From contig JALSRD010000078.1 of the NCBI GenBank assembly GCA_026984935.1, forward strand, positions 1 to 64,000: a stretch of DNA of 64,000 nucleotides, written 5' to 3'. A program made the position numbers and the translations under genes. Numbering within the stretch: the first letter of the stretch is position 1; every line of letters begins with the position of its first letter. Shown piece by piece: positions 11,168 to 20,321 of this stretch. This stretch comes from Desulfobacterales bacterium. Lineage in GTDB: Bacteria > Desulfobacterota > Desulfobacteria > Desulfobacterales > JALSRD01. The notes below the pieces were generated by a model. It ran no database searches. It saw only the letters and a program-made list of their open reading frames with translations, and was not told where the DNA came from.

Positions 11168-12126
11168 TGCCGGGCAGCAACCGGCCGGCCGAGGTGTGGG
11201 CGGTGGGCGGCGGCAAAGGTGAGGTGCCGAGCAAACATTTCTTCGCGGGATGCCAGGTAACGGTCGAGGTTGTCGACGCCGATGAGCGCTGTGGTGGATA
11301 AGGACAGGGTCATCTGCGGAATCCTGGAAAATGCCGGGTCCAGCGGCTTGCCGTCATTCTCCGGCGTGACCTTGTTCAACACGATGCGGTTTACCGGGAT
11401 GTTGATCTCCTCGAGCCCGTTCAAGATGCGCAGCGATTCTGCCCGTGACAATGGATCAGGATTTAATACCAAGTATATCCGTGTGTTGTCATGATCTTCG
11501 AAGATATGCTTTAAGGTTTGATACTCCCGCATGGACGTATGGATGTGGTTGACGATTTTGTCCTGTTCGATTTCTCTTTTGACCAGTTTGATTTTGGTGA
11601 TCAGTTCGCGTTTTTTGATGATCTCCCGCCGCAGCGCCAGCAGATGTTCGACCCAGATCAGCGACAGGCGCGGCAGGTTGAAAAATTTCAGCGACAGGGC
11701 CGTGGGCGCCATGTCGAAAATCAGGACGTCGTGATCGGCATAGCGCCGCAGGATTTCCTGATACGCCAGGATCAGGGCGTACTCTTCCAGCCCCGGTGAA
11801 TACTTGATGACCTTGAAGTATTTTTCCAGGTTAAACGCCGTCAGGTAGGTGTAGGTATGCTGAATCTGGCGCTGGATGTCTTTCAGGTAACGGCGGATCC
11901 AGTATGCCTGGTCGACCTCGATGCCCCGGAGGCCCGGCACGATGCGGTGCGGTTTGTCGGAAAGGCGGGTTTCGAAGATATCCGCCTGGTTGTGGGCCGG
12001 ATCCAGGGAAACGACCAGGGTGCGCAGCCCCCGGCGGGCCAGAAAAAGGGCCGTCAGGGCCGCTGAGGTCGATTTTCCGACGCCGCCCTTGCCCAGGAAA
12101 AATATGTTTTTGGCCTTTGCATCCAT
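11161..12126 (-). CDS. ArsA/GET3-type P-loop ATPase
   Basis: 321 residues from the ATG at 12126, preceded by GGAG; the reading frame extends 15 codons further up, overlapping the neighbour's stop. The deviant Walker A motif of the SIMIBI class, GKGGVGKST, is at about residues 9-17. It is followed by the switch-I-like DPAHNQADIF and a DMAPTALSLKFF motif (the D-APTG-TL region of ArsA). The C-terminal half has the nucleotide-specificity region VLNPDPLSRAESLRIL and NKVTPEN. ArsA relatives act either as arsenite pump ATPases or as GET3-like chaperones. There is no ArsB or ArsR next to it, so arsenic resistance is not supported. It is adjacent and same-strand downstream of a 98-residue protein that may be its partner. 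It lacks the second ATPase half of enterobacterial ArsA. Confidence 0.85.
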   Translation of the reverse strand: MDAKAKNIFFLGKGGVGKSTSAALTALFLARRGLRTLVVSLDPAHNQADIFETRLSDKPHRIVPGLRGIEVDQAYWIRRYLKDIQRQIQHTYTYLTAFNLEKYFKVIKYSPGLEEYALILAYQEILRRYADHDVLIFDMAPTALSLKFFNLPRLSLIWVEHLLALRREIIKKRELITKIKLVKREIEQDKIVNHIHTSMREYQTLKHIFEDHDNTRIYLVLNPDPLSRAESLRILNGLEEINIPVNRIVLNKVTPENDGKPLDPAFSRIPQMTLSLSTTALIGVDNLDRYLASREEMFARHLTFAAAHRPHLGRPVAARQP

Positions 12127-12171
12127 CACGGCTCCATTGCACATCGACCCACCTTGAGCGCTGGCCGGCAT

Positions 12172-12468
12172 TCAGTCAATATCAAAAACCGAAAAAAGTT
12201 CGGCCAGCGGTGCGTTGGCGGTATCGACTTTCTGCAGCATCAAGATCAGTTCACGCTCCATGTAGGGCATCAGGTCCAGGGACACCTGCATGGGCGGCGA
12301 CGGCATGCCGATAAAAGATCCCAGTACCAGGATGCCGAAGATGTTTACCATCTCTTCCAGTTCGTTTTCGATGGTGTCCACGGCCTTGCCGCGGGCCATT
12401 TCGTCGCCGGTTTTCCAGGCGCGGAGCAGCTTTTTTTTCAAACCGGTCCATGCTGAACGCAGATCCAT
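12172..12468 (-). CDS. Conserved-looking 98-residue protein paired with ArsA-like ATPase
   Basis: 98 residues; I do not recognise the family. It has a basic N-terminus (WTGLKKKLLRAWK), an acidic helix (TIENELEEMVNIFGI), a hydrophobic stretch with Pro residues (LGSFIGMPSPPMQVS), then LMPYMERELILMLQKV. There is no signal peptide and no clear transmembrane helix; the middle could be a short amphipathic or re-entrant segment. GGAGG lies upstream of the ATG at 12468. The stop is 45 bases from the chosen ATPase start, and the ATPase frame itself reaches across it, so the two are very likely co-transcribed. A role as substrate or partner of the ATPase is inference from position. Confidence 0.7.
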   Translation of the reverse strand: MDLRSAWTGLKKKLLRAWKTGDEMARGKAVDTIENELEEMVNIFGILVLGSFIGMPSPPMQVSLDLMPYMERELILMLQKVDTANAPLAELFSVFDID

Positions 12469-12510
12469 TGGAATTCCTCCACCCTGATGACGCTGCCGCC
12501 TTACTGCGGG

Positions 12511-12942
12511 TCAGCTGACGCGAAACAGCCGTTTTTCATGGCGCAGTTTTTGGCGCGACGGATAATGGTAATAGGCGGCATAGAGTGCCGCCAGCATGCT
12601 GCCGGCGGCGTAGAAACAGGGTACCTGCAGGGCGTAGGCCAAAAGGGCCAGATAGGGTGCCGCCAGCGCGGTCAGGATCAGGCGTCGCGGCAGGTCCAGC
12701 AGGGCGGATTCTGAAATCTGCCGGCAGCCCTTTTGGCGGTAGGCGAAAACGGCGCGCCACAAAACCGGCAGTGCCGCGGCGCAGGCCGCGGCCAGTACGA
12801 AGAGCACCAGCCCGGTCTGAGAGCGGCCGGCGGCCGTGCCGGCTGCCATCCACCCGGACTGAAGGGCCCCGGCCGCCAGAACAAATCCGGCCATGGCCGG
12901 GGCCAGTACGATCCAGTAGGTTTTTCGCAAGCTGCGATCCAC
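12511..12942 (-). CDS. Small integral membrane protein downstream of cstA
   Basis: 143 residues from a GTG at 12942 with AAGGA just upstream; a TTG start 18 codons earlier is possible but has no site. Four hydrophobic segments are visible (roughly 12-32, 44-66, 84-104 and 106-122), with a basic loop after the second (WRAVFAYRQKG) and a basic C-terminus (RQKLRHEKRLF). The family is not recognised. It follows cstA by 76 bases on the same strand and may be part of the CstA unit, or it may belong with the ArsA pair that follows 42 bases later. Confidence 0.6.
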   Translation of the reverse strand: MDRSLRKTYWIVLAPAMAGFVLAAGALQSGWMAAGTAAGRSQTGLVLFVLAAACAAALPVLWRAVFAYRQKGCRQISESALLDLPRRLILTALAAPYLALLAYALQVPCFYAAGSMLAALYAAYYHYPSRQKLRHEKRLFRVS

Positions 12943-13018
12943 GATGGTTTCCTTGAAATTTGCAGCGCGCGGCGCATGGGCCGGATCTTTGCGCAAGATA
13001 CGCCGCGCGCCGGTTGCG

Positions 13019-14761
13019 TTAAACTGCGGCGGGGTGCGGCTGTTGGGAAGCCGCGCCGAAACGGGCGAAAAATTTGATCACGCCTTCGACGAGAATCCAC
13101 ACCGCGATTACCAGAATCAGGATGTTGATCACTTCCAGCAGCAGGTTGTGCGAGTTTAAAAACTTGGTCTGGTTGATGACCAGAGCCCAGATGGTCATAA
13201 AGGACATGAACAGGGCCGGCAGTCCGGCGACCAGCCACTTCAGCCCGCCCTTGCGCTGCAGGTAGAGCGTGGCCACGATCAGAGCCAGGGCCGCCAGCGT
13301 CTGGTTTACGGCACCGAACAGCGGCCACAGCGTCAGCGCCCCCTTGCCGGAAGCGCCGGTGATAAAGGCCAGCGCCAGGGCGCTGGCCACGGCGATGAAG
13401 GTGGCCGTGTACTTGTTGGCCAAAACGTCCAGCCTCAGATCATGGGCCAGCTCGGCGACTACATAGCGCTGCACGCGCGTGGCCGTGTCCAGTGTGGTGC
13501 CCGCGAAAGAAGCCACGAAAACGCCCATGATCACCAGGCAGATGCCTTTGGGAATACCGAGCATGCTCATCATGTTGGCGGAGCCCACCACAAAGGCGGT
13601 AATCTTGGATCCCAACCCCTTGGCCGCCGCCCAGGAGGCGTAATGCGTGGTCCAGGCAGCCGTGCCGGTCAGCAGAGCGCCGCCCTTGGTGGTGTATCCC
13701 ATGCCGATGCCGGCGGCCACGGCGATGATCACCAGCGTCGCCAGCGCCCCTTCCATGAGCATGGAGCCGTAACCCACGAACAGGGCGTCTTGTTCGCTGC
13801 GCACCTGTTTGGAGGAGGTGCCCGAAGAAACCAGGGAATGGAAGCCGGAGATGGCGCCGCAGGCGATGGTGATGAACAAAAAGGGCCACATGGGCGGTGC
13901 CTGGGCCGGGTTGAAATGCACGGCCGGCGCCACGATGCCGAGCCTTCCGGCAAAGGCGGAAAAAACCACCCCCAGCACGAGCAGCGCCATGGCGATGATC
14001 AGTTCATGGGAGTTGATGAAATCGCGCGGCTGCAAGAGGGTGGTGACCGGCAGCACCGAGGCGATAAAGGCATAGATCAAAAGAACGATGGTCCACACGC
14101 CGGTGGGCGGGATCCCCAAGATCGCCGGCATTTTGAGCGGGATGAAATACCCCATGACGACGGTGACATACATGGCGATGATGGCGTAGATCGACCAACT
14201 CATGATGCTTTTGCCTTTTCTGTAGACCATGTACCCCAGTGTCACGGCGATGGGGATCTCCAGCCAGACCGGAAATACCGAAGCCGGGAACATGTGGAAG
14301 ATGATGGCGATGACCAGACCGAAAATGGCGATCACGATCCACAGTTCGAGAAAGACAATGGCGAAAAAGAAAATCTTGGTGCGGTTGTTGATGTACTTGG
14401 CCGTGAATTCGGACAGCGATTTGCCCTGGTTGCGCATGGAGATGATCAGCGCGCCGAAATCGTGCACGGCCCCCATGATGATGCTGCCCAGAAAAACCCA
14501 CAGCATGGCCGGCACCCACCCCCAGATGACGGCGATGGCCGGGCCCACGATGGGGCCCGTTCCGGCAATGGACGTGAAGTGGTGTCCGAAGATGACCTCT
14601 TTTTTGGTGGGCACGTAATCGACGCCGTCTTCCAGCTCCACGGCCGGCGTTTTGGCGTCGGCCCGCAGGTTGAAAATTCTGCGGCCGATGTACTTGCCAT
14701 ACAGCTGGTACATGACGATGTACCCGGCAAAGGCAAAAACCATGATCAGTAAAGCGCTCAT
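13019..14761 (-). CDS. cstA: CstA-family carbon starvation / pyruvate transporter
   Basis: 580 residues, many transmembrane helices. CstA landmarks are present: GKYIGRRIFNL and VPTKKEVIFGHHFTSIAGTGPIVGPA near the N-terminus, the FGALIISMRNQGKSL loop, and CGAISGFHSLVSSGTSSKQ in the middle. The ATG at 14761 follows AAAGGAGGTTGTC. E. coli CstA and BtsT (~700-720 residues) take up peptides/pyruvate; this one is shorter, as in many deltaproteobacterial members. The LytS-type kinase stop lies 11 bases upstream, so kinase and transporter share a transcript. The pairing suggests a pyruvate- or organic-acid-sensing circuit. The substrate is inferred. Confidence 0.95.
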   Translation of the reverse strand: MSALLIMVFAFAGYIVMYQLYGKYIGRRIFNLRADAKTPAVELEDGVDYVPTKKEVIFGHHFTSIAGTGPIVGPAIAVIWGWVPAMLWVFLGSIIMGAVHDFGALIISMRNQGKSLSEFTAKYINNRTKIFFFAIVFLELWIVIAIFGLVIAIIFHMFPASVFPVWLEIPIAVTLGYMVYRKGKSIMSWSIYAIIAMYVTVVMGYFIPLKMPAILGIPPTGVWTIVLLIYAFIASVLPVTTLLQPRDFINSHELIIAMALLVLGVVFSAFAGRLGIVAPAVHFNPAQAPPMWPFLFITIACGAISGFHSLVSSGTSSKQVRSEQDALFVGYGSMLMEGALATLVIIAVAAGIGMGYTTKGGALLTGTAAWTTHYASWAAAKGLGSKITAFVVGSANMMSMLGIPKGICLVIMGVFVASFAGTTLDTATRVQRYVVAELAHDLRLDVLANKYTATFIAVASALALAFITGASGKGALTLWPLFGAVNQTLAALALIVATLYLQRKGGLKWLVAGLPALFMSFMTIWALVINQTKFLNSHNLLLEVINILILVIAVWILVEGVIKFFARFGAASQQPHPAAV

Positions 14762-14772
14762 GACAACCTCCT

Positions 14773-16653
14773 TTAAGTGGGTTGGATGAATACGAGCGGC
14801 TGTTGATCCGCCGCTAAATGGCCGCCATCCGCCGTTGGAATAACGGTCGGCACTGAATCCTGATGGGGACCGCCTGCATTTTGCCGCCCTGCATCGTTGC
14901 TCTTCGGTACCGTGACGGCCGTCTGTCGCTTACGGGGCAGGGCGGGCCGGCCGGGGATTGACAAACGCACCGTTGTTCCGCGCTTTGGCCGGCCATTGAC
15001 CTTAAGCCTGCAGCCCGGCCCGTAAATATGCGCCAGGCGCTGGCGGATATTGGCCAGCCCGATGCCGCCTTTTCCCTCCGGCTGACGGAGGCTTGTACCA
15101 GTCGGGTCTGCCGGCATACCGACGCCGTTGTCGCTGACAAGGACCTGCAGCAGGCCGTTGCACTGTTTGGCTTCAACCCACACGGCACCACCGCTTTCCA
15201 GTCCGCCGAGACCGTGCTTGACGGCATTTTCGACTAGAGGCTGGATGACCAGCGGCGGGATGGGCCAGTCTTCACATCCCTTCTGGACATCAATGAAGGC
15301 TTTGATGCGATCGCCGAAACGAGCCCGTGCAATGGAGAGATACGACCGGACTTGCTGCAGTTCCTCGGCCAGGCTCACGAAGTGGTCGCCGTGGTCCAGG
15401 TTTTTGCGCAGGTAGGTGGACAGCTCCAGGATCAGCTGGCGCGCCTTTTCCGAATTGGTGCGGCAAAAAGAGCCGATGGTATTGAGGGCGTTAAACAGGA
15501 AGTGCGGGTTGATCTGGGATTGCAGCCGTTTGATCTCGGCGCAGGCCAGCAGTTCGGATTGGATCTGGATGTCTTCGAGCTCCAGCTGTGTTGAAAAGAG
15601 CCGCGCCAGGCCCAGGGCAATCTGGAAGTCGATCGAACTTAAAACGCAGCGGCGGCTGCCGTAAAATGTCAGGGTGCCCACGGTGAACCCCCTTTTGGTC
15701 AGCGGGACGATGATGGCGGACTGCGGACGGCAGCCGTCGGTCCGATAGGCGGTCATCTGCTTTTTCTTCAAAAAGAGCGGCTTGGCGGAGGCGATGAGCT
15801 TTTGGGTCAAACGGGCCTGAATTTTTTCCAAAGCCGGATGATGATCCCGGCCGGCGCCGACCAGGGCCAGGATGCGAGCGGTGTCGGTGATGGCCACGGC
15901 GGCCACCGCGGTGCGCTCAAAGATGATGCGGGCGCTGGCGGCGGCGGATTCAGGTGTCAGGCCGGATCGCAGATGACTGACCGTTTCGTTGGCGATGGCC
16001 AGGGCCTTGCGGGCCTGGATGGCAGCGTGCCGCAAGCGGTCCCTTTGAACAAAATGGATCATCTGTACAAAAAGAGCGGCGCCGCTGGAATTGACCAGGA
16101 TCATGGGCAGAGCAATCACCCTGACCAGCATCCAGCCCTGGGCCAGGGGCCTGGTACTGGACAGAATCAGCAGCATGTGCAGGCATTCCCCCAGAAATGC
16201 GGCTGCAAAAGCCACCTGCCAATTGAGCACGGCGGCTTTCAGGCGCAGCGATAGCAGGCCGGCTGCCAGGCCTTCCAAGAGGGTGGCCAGGGCCGATGAA
16301 GCGGCCGTGAATCCATGAATATCCATGAGCATACGGTGCCCGCCGGCGATCAGACCGGCGGCCGTCCCCACCAGTGGACCGCCCAGCAGCCCGCCGGCGA
16401 TGACGCCGATGGCGCGCAGGTTGGCAATGGCGCCCCTGACCGGTGTGCCGGCGTAGGTGCCGAGAATTCCCAGGGCACCGAAAAAGAGAATCAACACCAC
16501 TTTTTCGGACAAACTGGTGTCTTTGTGAATCAGTTTGGGAAGAGGGCTCCAGCTCAGGAGCAGGAAAGCGGCCGCCACGATCAGGCCGTAGTGTTCCGCC
16601 AGGGTCAGCAGAACATTGAGGGTGTTCATCAGTTGTGTGAAAAAAGGCGCCAT
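14773..16653 (-). CDS. LytS/BtsS-type membrane sensor histidine kinase
   Basis: 626 residues from the ATG at 16653 (GGAAG five bases upstream; a GTG four codons earlier is the alternative). The N-terminal 5TM-5TMR_LYT sensor (~1-190) is marked by NLRAIGVIAGGLLGGPLVG and IAGGHR. A GAF domain follows (~225-350). The histidine kinase region has the H box QSQINPHFLFNALNTI and a HATPase_c (QPLVENAVKHGL, NGVGMP, GIGLANIRQRL). This is the architecture of BtsS/YpdA/LytS. The C-terminal ~45 residues after the ATPase fold are low in conservation and may be disordered. It lies between its likely cognate LytTR regulator upstream (138 bases) and cstA downstream (11 bases). Confidence 0.93.
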   Translation of the reverse strand: MAPFFTQLMNTLNVLLTLAEHYGLIVAAAFLLLSWSPLPKLIHKDTSLSEKVVLILFFGALGILGTYAGTPVRGAIANLRAIGVIAGGLLGGPLVGTAAGLIAGGHRMLMDIHGFTAASSALATLLEGLAAGLLSLRLKAAVLNWQVAFAAAFLGECLHMLLILSSTRPLAQGWMLVRVIALPMILVNSSGAALFVQMIHFVQRDRLRHAAIQARKALAIANETVSHLRSGLTPESAAASARIIFERTAVAAVAITDTARILALVGAGRDHHPALEKIQARLTQKLIASAKPLFLKKKQMTAYRTDGCRPQSAIIVPLTKRGFTVGTLTFYGSRRCVLSSIDFQIALGLARLFSTQLELEDIQIQSELLACAEIKRLQSQINPHFLFNALNTIGSFCRTNSEKARQLILELSTYLRKNLDHGDHFVSLAEELQQVRSYLSIARARFGDRIKAFIDVQKGCEDWPIPPLVIQPLVENAVKHGLGGLESGGAVWVEAKQCNGLLQVLVSDNGVGMPADPTGTSLRQPEGKGGIGLANIRQRLAHIYGPGCRLKVNGRPKRGTTVRLSIPGRPALPRKRQTAVTVPKSNDAGRQNAGGPHQDSVPTVIPTADGGHLAADQQPLVFIQPT

Positions 16654-16791
16654 GCCGGCTTCCACTCTGTTGATTTAACAAAAAATAAGCAAGACAGTCG
16701 GTGCCGGCAAGGGAATCGGCATGAACGGTATATTTTGGGGTATCAGCGGCCGGGTTGCCGTTATGAGAGGATGCGCAAAACCTGGAGGGGG

Positions 16792-17580
16792 TTAAGGAAG
16801 ATGGTACAGGCCCAGCTGTTGCCGGACGGTTTTGGCGCGCCGGCGGCTGACCGGAATCTCGCTGGCGGCGCTGTCGGCCATTTTCAGCACGTAGCGTCCG
16901 TGGAACCAGGGGATGACTTCAGTAACATGCGCCGGGTTGACCAGGTAGGCCCGGTGGGTGCGCAGGAAGGCGAAAGGCTGCAGTTTTTCTTCGAGTTCGT
17001 CCAGGCTGCTGGGTGCGTGGCGGGTAAAAGTCTCATCGTGGGCGAAGATCAGCACCTTGCCTTCTGTGGCCTTGCAGTAGACGATATCGGCAGGGTTTAA
17101 AAGGATAATGTGGCCCTGCCTTTCGGCGGGCAGGCGGGTGAGGGGGTGTTCGCGCTCTTGGATGAGTGCCAGCAGGTCCTGCAGCCGGCCGGCAGCGACG
17201 CCCCTGTCCCGGTTGCGGATCCTTTCCCGGACACGCTGCAGGCTTTTGCGGACACGGTCTTCGGAAAAAGGCTTCAGAATGTAGTCCACGGCACCCTGAT
17301 CAAAAGCGCGCACGGCATACTGATCGTAAGCCGTGGCAAAAACGATGCAGGGCGGCCTGGAAAGGGAGGCAACCTGTTCGGCTACGTGGAATCCGCTGCG
17401 GCCGGGCATCCGGATATCGAGGAAAATCAGGTCGGGTTCGAGTTTGCGGGCGGTTGCAACGGCTTTGGATGCAGATTCTGCCGTGGCAACGACCTCGACG
17501 TTCCCGATTCGAGAGAGGATGTAGCGCAGTTCGTCCACAGCCGGGGGCTCGTCATCGACGATCATGCATCGGATCAGCAT
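16792..17580 (-). CDS. LytTR-family response regulator
   Basis: 262 residues from the ATG at 17580. The receiver domain (1-120) has DDE at 9-11, phospho-acceptor Asp55 (FLDIRMPG) and Lys in ILKPFSED. After a linker, the C-terminal LytTR DNA-binding domain (~160-260) shows the typical DIVYCKATEGKVLI, FLRTHRAYLVNP and IPVSRRRAK motifs. It resembles BtsR/YpdB, which control CstA-family and related transporters in enterics. First gene of the RR-kinase-cstA set, so it likely autoregulates and drives the operon. I could not pick out a reliable LytTR direct-repeat site in the upstream gap. Confidence 0.93.
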   Translation of the reverse strand: MLIRCMIVDDEPPAVDELRYILSRIGNVEVVATAESASKAVATARKLEPDLIFLDIRMPGRSGFHVAEQVASLSRPPCIVFATAYDQYAVRAFDQGAVDYILKPFSEDRVRKSLQRVRERIRNRDRGVAAGRLQDLLALIQEREHPLTRLPAERQGHIILLNPADIVYCKATEGKVLIFAHDETFTRHAPSSLDELEEKLQPFAFLRTHRAYLVNPAHVTEVIPWFHGRYVLKMADSAASEIPVSRRRAKTVRQQLGLYHLP

Positions 17581-18031
17581 TGGCGGATGCCTCCTTGATA
17601 CTATATGCCCCTAATCAGGTGCAGCCGTCAAGTCCGGGAAGGCAAAGGCGGCAAACCCGTCGTAAAACGGATCCCGGACGGCGCGGCGGCACCGCTCCGC
17701 CCCTTTTTCCGGTTTATCGCTTGACATCTGAAGGCGCTTTTGGCAGATTTCCGCATGCAAGGTTGGCCGCATGGGCCCTGCAACACAACGCACCTTCTCT
17801 CCCTTCGCCGGTATTCCAGGCTTCAAAGCGGAGATTTTTGTTTTCCGGCTCAACTTTTTCTGTCGACACGTTACGGCGGGTTGCAAGCGCGCACTGCCGG
17901 CGGATTGCGGCCGGGGTGGTGTCGCGGCACGGGAACTTTATCGACATGTAGACCGCCCGGAGTCGGCAGCCAGGCAGCTTTCTGTACCGGCGCATCCGAT
18001 GCTTTTAACGGAAAGGGACTGCAGATAAACG
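17581..18031. other. Non-coding gap upstream of LytTR and CheY-like genes
   Basis: 451 bases between divergently transcribed genes. The short open frames here have no ribosome binding sites or recognisable sequence and look spurious. GGAAAGGGA at 18009-18017 may serve the downstream regulator, although its spacing to the ATG is long. No convincing promoter, dyad or RNA was seen. Confidence 0.5.
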
Positions 18032-18418
18032 ATGCAGACAGCAGAGAAAAAAGTGCTGGTGATCGATGACCAGCATGCCCAGCAGGCCCTGTTGCGCGAA
18101 CTTCTGGAAAAGCTGGAGTATGCGGTGACAACACTCGACAACGCCGAAGAGGCGCTCTATCTATTGGAGACCGTCGATATTCCGGTGGTCATTACGGATT
18201 TGAAGATGCCCTGGATGGACGGCGCGCAGTTTTGCCGACAGGTGAAAAGCATCCGGCCGCAGACGGCGGTTTTCCTGCTTTCCGGGTACATCGACCTGTA
18301 TGACCACGAGCAGCTGCAGGCCGCCGGATTTGACGCCATTTTCAAAAAGCCGGTCAAGGCCGCGCAGCTTGAAAAAGCGCTTGACGAGGCTTTCCGGAGT
18401 TCGGGCTGGCAAGGGTGA
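18032..18418 (+). CDS. Single-domain (CheY-like) response regulator
   Basis: 128 residues consisting only of a receiver domain: IDD at 11-13, phospho-acceptor Asp56 (VITDLKMP), Ser in LLSGY and Lys in FKKPVK. There is no output domain, so it acts by protein contact or in a phosphorelay. No kinase is adjacent in the same direction; the hybrid kinase at 5614-8568 is a distant candidate partner. The ATG follows GGAAAGGGA at rather long spacing. Confidence 0.88.
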   Translation: MQTAEKKVLVIDDQHAQQALLRELLEKLEYAVTTLDNAEEALYLLETVDIPVVITDLKMPWMDGAQFCRQVKSIRPQTAVFLLSGYIDLYDHEQLQAAGFDAIFKKPVKAAQLEKALDEAFRSSGWQG

Positions 18419-18684
18419 CGGAGGCTTAAAAGCCGGTTCCGGGCGCACTTCAAGACTTTGCGGTAAAATGCGCTGAGCAAGCTTGCGCGTAAAATCCCGA
18501 GCTCTTAGAGGCGCGTGGCGGGAACGTTGACGGGATTTGGCCAAACGGCGCACAGCTTCCGAAAAAACTTGCGCCAGCGAAAAATCCGGATTTTTGACGA
18601 AATTATACAGGTTGCGACCCTGCACGAGGACCTTTTCACCTGCGTCGGCGGGCGTGCCGCAGAACCGGCGGCGGTTTATAGACC

Positions 18685-19563
18685 ATGATCTATCTCAAAC
18701 TGCTTTTGACGGCCGCCTTCTGGGGCGGCACCTTTGTTTCCGGCAGGATGCTGGCCGCCGATGTTCCGCCCTCATCGGCGGCCTTTTTGCGTTTTGCGGT
18801 AGCTTCCGTTTTCCTGCTGGCACTGACCTTGAAGCAAAAGGGCCGCCTGCCGCGTTTGGCGCGCCGGCAGATCCTGCCCATCGTGCTGCTGGGCCTGACC
18901 GGAGTTTTTGCCTACAACATCCTGTTTTTCAAGGGACTCAAACTGGTTTCGGCGGGACGAGCCGCCTTGATCATCGCCACCAATCCCATTTTCATCACCC
19001 TGCTTTCAGCCGCCATATTCAAGGAGCGCCTGGGCATTGTCCAGGCTGTGGGCATCGTGCTTTCGGTGGCCGGTGCCGTCGTGGTGATTTCAAAAGGGAA
19101 TCTGGCCCTGCTGTTTAACAGCGGCATCGGGTGGGGAGAGGTCCTGATCTTCGGCTGCGTGGCCAGCTGGGTGAGTTTTTCGCTGATCGGCAAGGCGGTG
19201 CTGTCCGGCTTGTCGCCGCTGGTGTCCATTGCCTATTCTTCGGCGGTGGGGGCGGCGGCGCTCTTTGTGCCCGCCTACCTGGAGGGGATTACGCGCGACA
19301 TCGCCCATTACGCCCTGATCGATTGGGGCAATATCGTCTACCTGGCGCTGTTCGGCACGGTGGTCGGCTTTATCTGGTACTACCAGGGCATCCGGGCCAT
19401 CGGGGCCAGCCGGGCCGGGCTCTTCATCAACTTCGTACCGGTTTCCGCGATCATCCTGGCTTTTTTCATTCTCGGGGAAGCGGTCACCGCATCCCTTGTC
19501 CTGGGGGCCCTGCTGGTCAGTGCCGGCGTGTTTTTGACCAACTCCCGCATCGGGCTGGGGTGA
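18685..19563 (+). CDS. EamA-family (DMT) transporter
   Basis: 292 residues with ten predicted helices in two EamA repeats. The first repeat begins AAFWGGTFVSGRML and contains GLTGVFAYNILFFKGLK. The second begins WGEVLIFGCVASWVSFSLIGKAV and ends with GTVVGFIWYYQGIRAIGASRAG and the Pro-Val pair of NFVPVSAIILAF. Members export or import amino acids, purines or nucleotide sugars; the substrate cannot be told. It stands alone, preceded by 266 non-coding bases that include a 16-bp perfect palindrome at 18580-18595. Confidence 0.9.
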   Translation: MIYLKLLLTAAFWGGTFVSGRMLAADVPPSSAAFLRFAVASVFLLALTLKQKGRLPRLARRQILPIVLLGLTGVFAYNILFFKGLKLVSAGRAALIIATNPIFITLLSAAIFKERLGIVQAVGIVLSVAGAVVVISKGNLALLFNSGIGWGEVLIFGCVASWVSFSLIGKAVLSGLSPLVSIAYSSAVGAAALFVPAYLEGITRDIAHYALIDWGNIVYLALFGTVVGFIWYYQGIRAIGASRAGLFINFVPVSAIILAFFILGEAVTASLVLGALLVSAGVFLTNSRIGLG

Positions 19564-19709
19564 AACCAAATTTTCGCTTGCGCCGATGACACCGTCCGGG
19601 GACTGGACAATTCACGGACGGGGCGTTATGGTTTTGCCGGCAGGCGGTGCGGGTTGCATATTGCGGCCGCTGCAGATTTCTTTCTGACTGGATCTGGGAG
19701 ATACCCGAT

Positions 19710-20321
19710 ATGAACGATGCCATTCCCGAAGCGGATGCGCGCGCGGACCGGGCCGCCGACTGCCGTCCGCCGGCCTTGAACTACTGCAGCCGCTGCGGCC
19801 AGAAACTGAGCCGCGCCGTCCCGCCCGGCGATGACCGCCTGCGGTATGTCTGCAGGGCCTGCGGGCAGGTGCACTACCAGAACCCCAAGCTGGTGGTGGG
19901 CACGATTTCCGAATACGACGGCCGCATCCTGTTCTGCCGGCGGGCCATCGAACCCTGTGCCGGCCTGTGGACCCTGCCGGCCGGGTTTTTGGAAAACGGC
20001 GAAACCGTGGCCATGGGCGCGCTGCGTGAAACGCGCGAAGAAACCGGTGCCCAAGTGGACATCATCGCCCCCTATGCCCTGTACAACATCTGCCATGTGG
20101 GCCAGATCTATCTGATGTTCCGCGCCCGCATGCGCAGCCCGCAGGTTTCCCCCGGCCCGGAGAGCAGCGATGTCCGCCTGTTCAGGGAGGCCGAAATCCC
20201 CTGGGGGAAGCTGGCCTTCTCTGTTATCGAAGCCACCTTAAAACGGTACGTGTCCGACCGCCGGTCGAAAGACTTTACCTTTTCCATGGGGGATATCGTC
20301 CCGGGCAAGGGGCGCTTTTAA
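19710..20321 (+). CDS. Nudix hydrolase with N-terminal zinc ribbon
   Basis: 203 residues from the ATG at 19710 (CTGGGAG upstream); the open frame extends 21 codons further but without a site. Residues 22-58 form a zinc ribbon (NYCSRCGQKL ... YVCRACGQVHYQNPK). The Nudix fold follows, with a complete Nudix box GFLENGETVAMGALRETREETGA matching G-x5-E-x7-RE-x-x-EE-x-G. The Arg/Glu set for metal binding is intact. The domain order is that of NudC-like NAD(H)/nucleotide pyrophosphohydrolases, but the protein is shorter than NudC (~257) and lacks its SQPWPFPxS motif, so substrate is open. Confidence 0.9.
   Translation: MNDAIPEADARADRAADCRPPALNYCSRCGQKLSRAVPPGDDRLRYVCRACGQVHYQNPKLVVGTISEYDGRILFCRRAIEPCAGLWTLPAGFLENGETVAMGALRETREETGAQVDIIAPYALYNICHVGQIYLMFRARMRSPQVSPGPESSDVRLFREAEIPWGKLAFSVIEATLKRYVSDRRSKDFTFSMGDIVPGKGRF

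Noticed and set aside
11161-12126. ArsA-like gene as part of an arsenic-resistance operon
   Set aside because: No arsB, arsC, arsD or arsR beside it, and the nearest ArsP-type permease is about 28 kb away with its own promoter.
13442-14752. 436-codon plus-strand open frame
   Set aside because: Antisense to cstA; His/Gly/Asp-rich composition typical of a shadow frame, with no domain.
17611-18069. Short open frames in the gap before the CheY-like gene
   Set aside because: No ribosome binding sites, no conserved motifs, mutually overlapping on both strands.
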